A stretch of DNA of 5,102 nt from positions 1 through 5,102 of the forward strand of contig DATKMM010000045.1 of assembly GCA_035541855.1 (NCBI GenBank). Reading direction: 5' to 3'. The first letter of the stretch is position 1. Every line of letters begins with the position of its first letter. The notes beneath the pieces were generated by a model. That model searched no databases and was not told the origin of the DNA. It saw only the letters and a list, made by a program, of their open reading frames with translations. The DNA comes from JAJXYP01 sp035541855. Lineage in GTDB: Bacteria; Patescibacteriota; Minisyncoccia; UBA6257; 2-01-FULL-56-20. The position numbers were made by a program, and so were the translations under genes. Of the stretch, positions 4,764 through 5,102 are shown piece by piece.

Positions 4764-5102
4764 GTCATCGGATCGATGTCGCCGTCCGCCTTGAAAAGCA
4801 TGGCTCCCCGCAATTTATATTTCTTCGCCAGCGTTATCTCGTCATTGATGGATTGCGCGTCCGGGAAGCTGATGAAAAACGTCGTCGTCGCGTTCGCGGG
4901 GGGATCTACGAGCACGGCTGGCTCGACCGGCGAAAGGACGGTCGAAACAAGCGACGGCGAAACATCTATATAGGTGGTGGAAGCGAACGTCAGGCTCAGC
5001 TCGTCGGCGTTGTTGCGCACCGGGGCGGTGCTGATGGAATCCGCGCGGTCCATGGCATCCATGTAATCGAACGCCCGCACGCGCGCATACGTCGTGACGC
5101 CG
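4745..5102 (-). CDS. C-terminal end of a probable glycoside hydrolase family 18 (chitinase/YaaH-like) protein
   Basis: The frame runs in from the right edge and ends at TGA 4745-4747, giving the last 118 residues; the GTG at 5078-5080 is internal. The C-terminal stretch FPDAQSINDEITLAKKYKL followed by RGAMLFKADGDIDPMTW has the pattern of the last strand and helix of GH18 TIM barrels. In that family a phrase of the type 'F-D-A-x-S-...-A-K-x-Y-x-L-R-G-x-x-x-F-...-D-P-x-x-W' closes the fold. The catalytic DxxDxDxE strand would be upstream of the window, so activity cannot be judged. The Thr/Ser/Val-rich part before it resembles an extracytoplasmic protein. A role in cell-wall or host/peer glycan hydrolysis is inference. 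The 3' end overlaps the rnhB start by 19 nt in another frame, so it may be co-transcribed with rnhB. A non-catalytic GH18-like or lectin-like protein is an alternative. Confidence 0.65.
   Translation of the reverse strand, partial: GVTTYARVRAFDYMDAMDRADSISTAPVRNNADELSLTFASTTYIDVSPSLVSTVLSPVEPAVLVDPPANATTTFFISFPDAQSINDEITLAKKYKLRGAMLFKADGDIDPMTWQYMK

Noticed and set aside
4961..4973. TATATA-like sequence within the GH18-like gene as an rnhB promoter
   Set aside because: It is about 200 bp from rnhB, inside coding sequence, and I saw no supporting -35 box.
1..5102. CRISPR array, insertion sequence, phage or defence island
   Set aside because: I found no regularly spaced repeats, no transposase or integrase motifs and no terminal inverted repeats. 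Apart from the two partial edge genes, the content is core housekeeping genes.

Overview
The window reads as a compact bacterial housekeeping locus from a GC-rich member of the Candidate Phyla Radiation (Patescibacteria, probably Parcubacteria-like). The main evidence is the SMC protein. It is short, lacks a recognisable hinge, carries an acidic Pro/Glu/Ala insert in its C-terminal head, and has a head sequence of the kind I associate with CPR genomes. The RNase HII insert and the stripped-down gene order agree with this. TGA ends the reading frame of both partial edge genes, which argues against the TGA=Gly code of Gracilibacteria/SR1. The taxonomic placement is inferred from family resemblance; no search was run.

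Layout. A plus-strand gene for a beta-rich, probably exported protein of unknown family enters from the left edge and ends at 447. Everything else is on the minus strand, read right to left: the C-terminal end of a GH18-like glycosidase (4745-5102), rnhB (RNase HII, 4149-4763), rpmF (ribosomal protein L32, 3981-4133), nusB (3496-3933), rnc (RNase III, 2794-3477), smc (567-2792) and tRNA-Ala(CGC) (473-543). Spacing is tight: a 19-nt overlap, then gaps of 15, 47, 18 and 1 nt, and 23 nt before the tRNA. The plus-strand gene converges on the tRNA.

How the genes fit together. The cluster serves core nucleic-acid and ribosome functions: ribonucleotide removal from DNA (RnhB), a ribosomal protein (L32), rRNA transcription antitermination (NusB), rRNA and dsRNA processing (RNase III) and chromosome organisation (SMC). 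It resembles the rpmF-plsX-fab-acpP-rnc-smc neighbourhood of Firmicutes and relatives, but the lipid-synthesis genes are absent and nusB stands between rpmF and rnc.

The strongest non-coding signals are two sigma70-type promoters, each with a 17-bp spacer and each overlapping the 3' end of the gene upstream. One drives tRNA-Ala from the end of smc. The other lies so close to the rpmF ATG that the mRNA would be essentially leaderless. None of the five complete protein genes has a clear Shine-Dalgarno sequence. A 9-bp perfect hairpin followed by a U-tract lies inside rnc in the transcribed direction and is a candidate attenuator or processing site.
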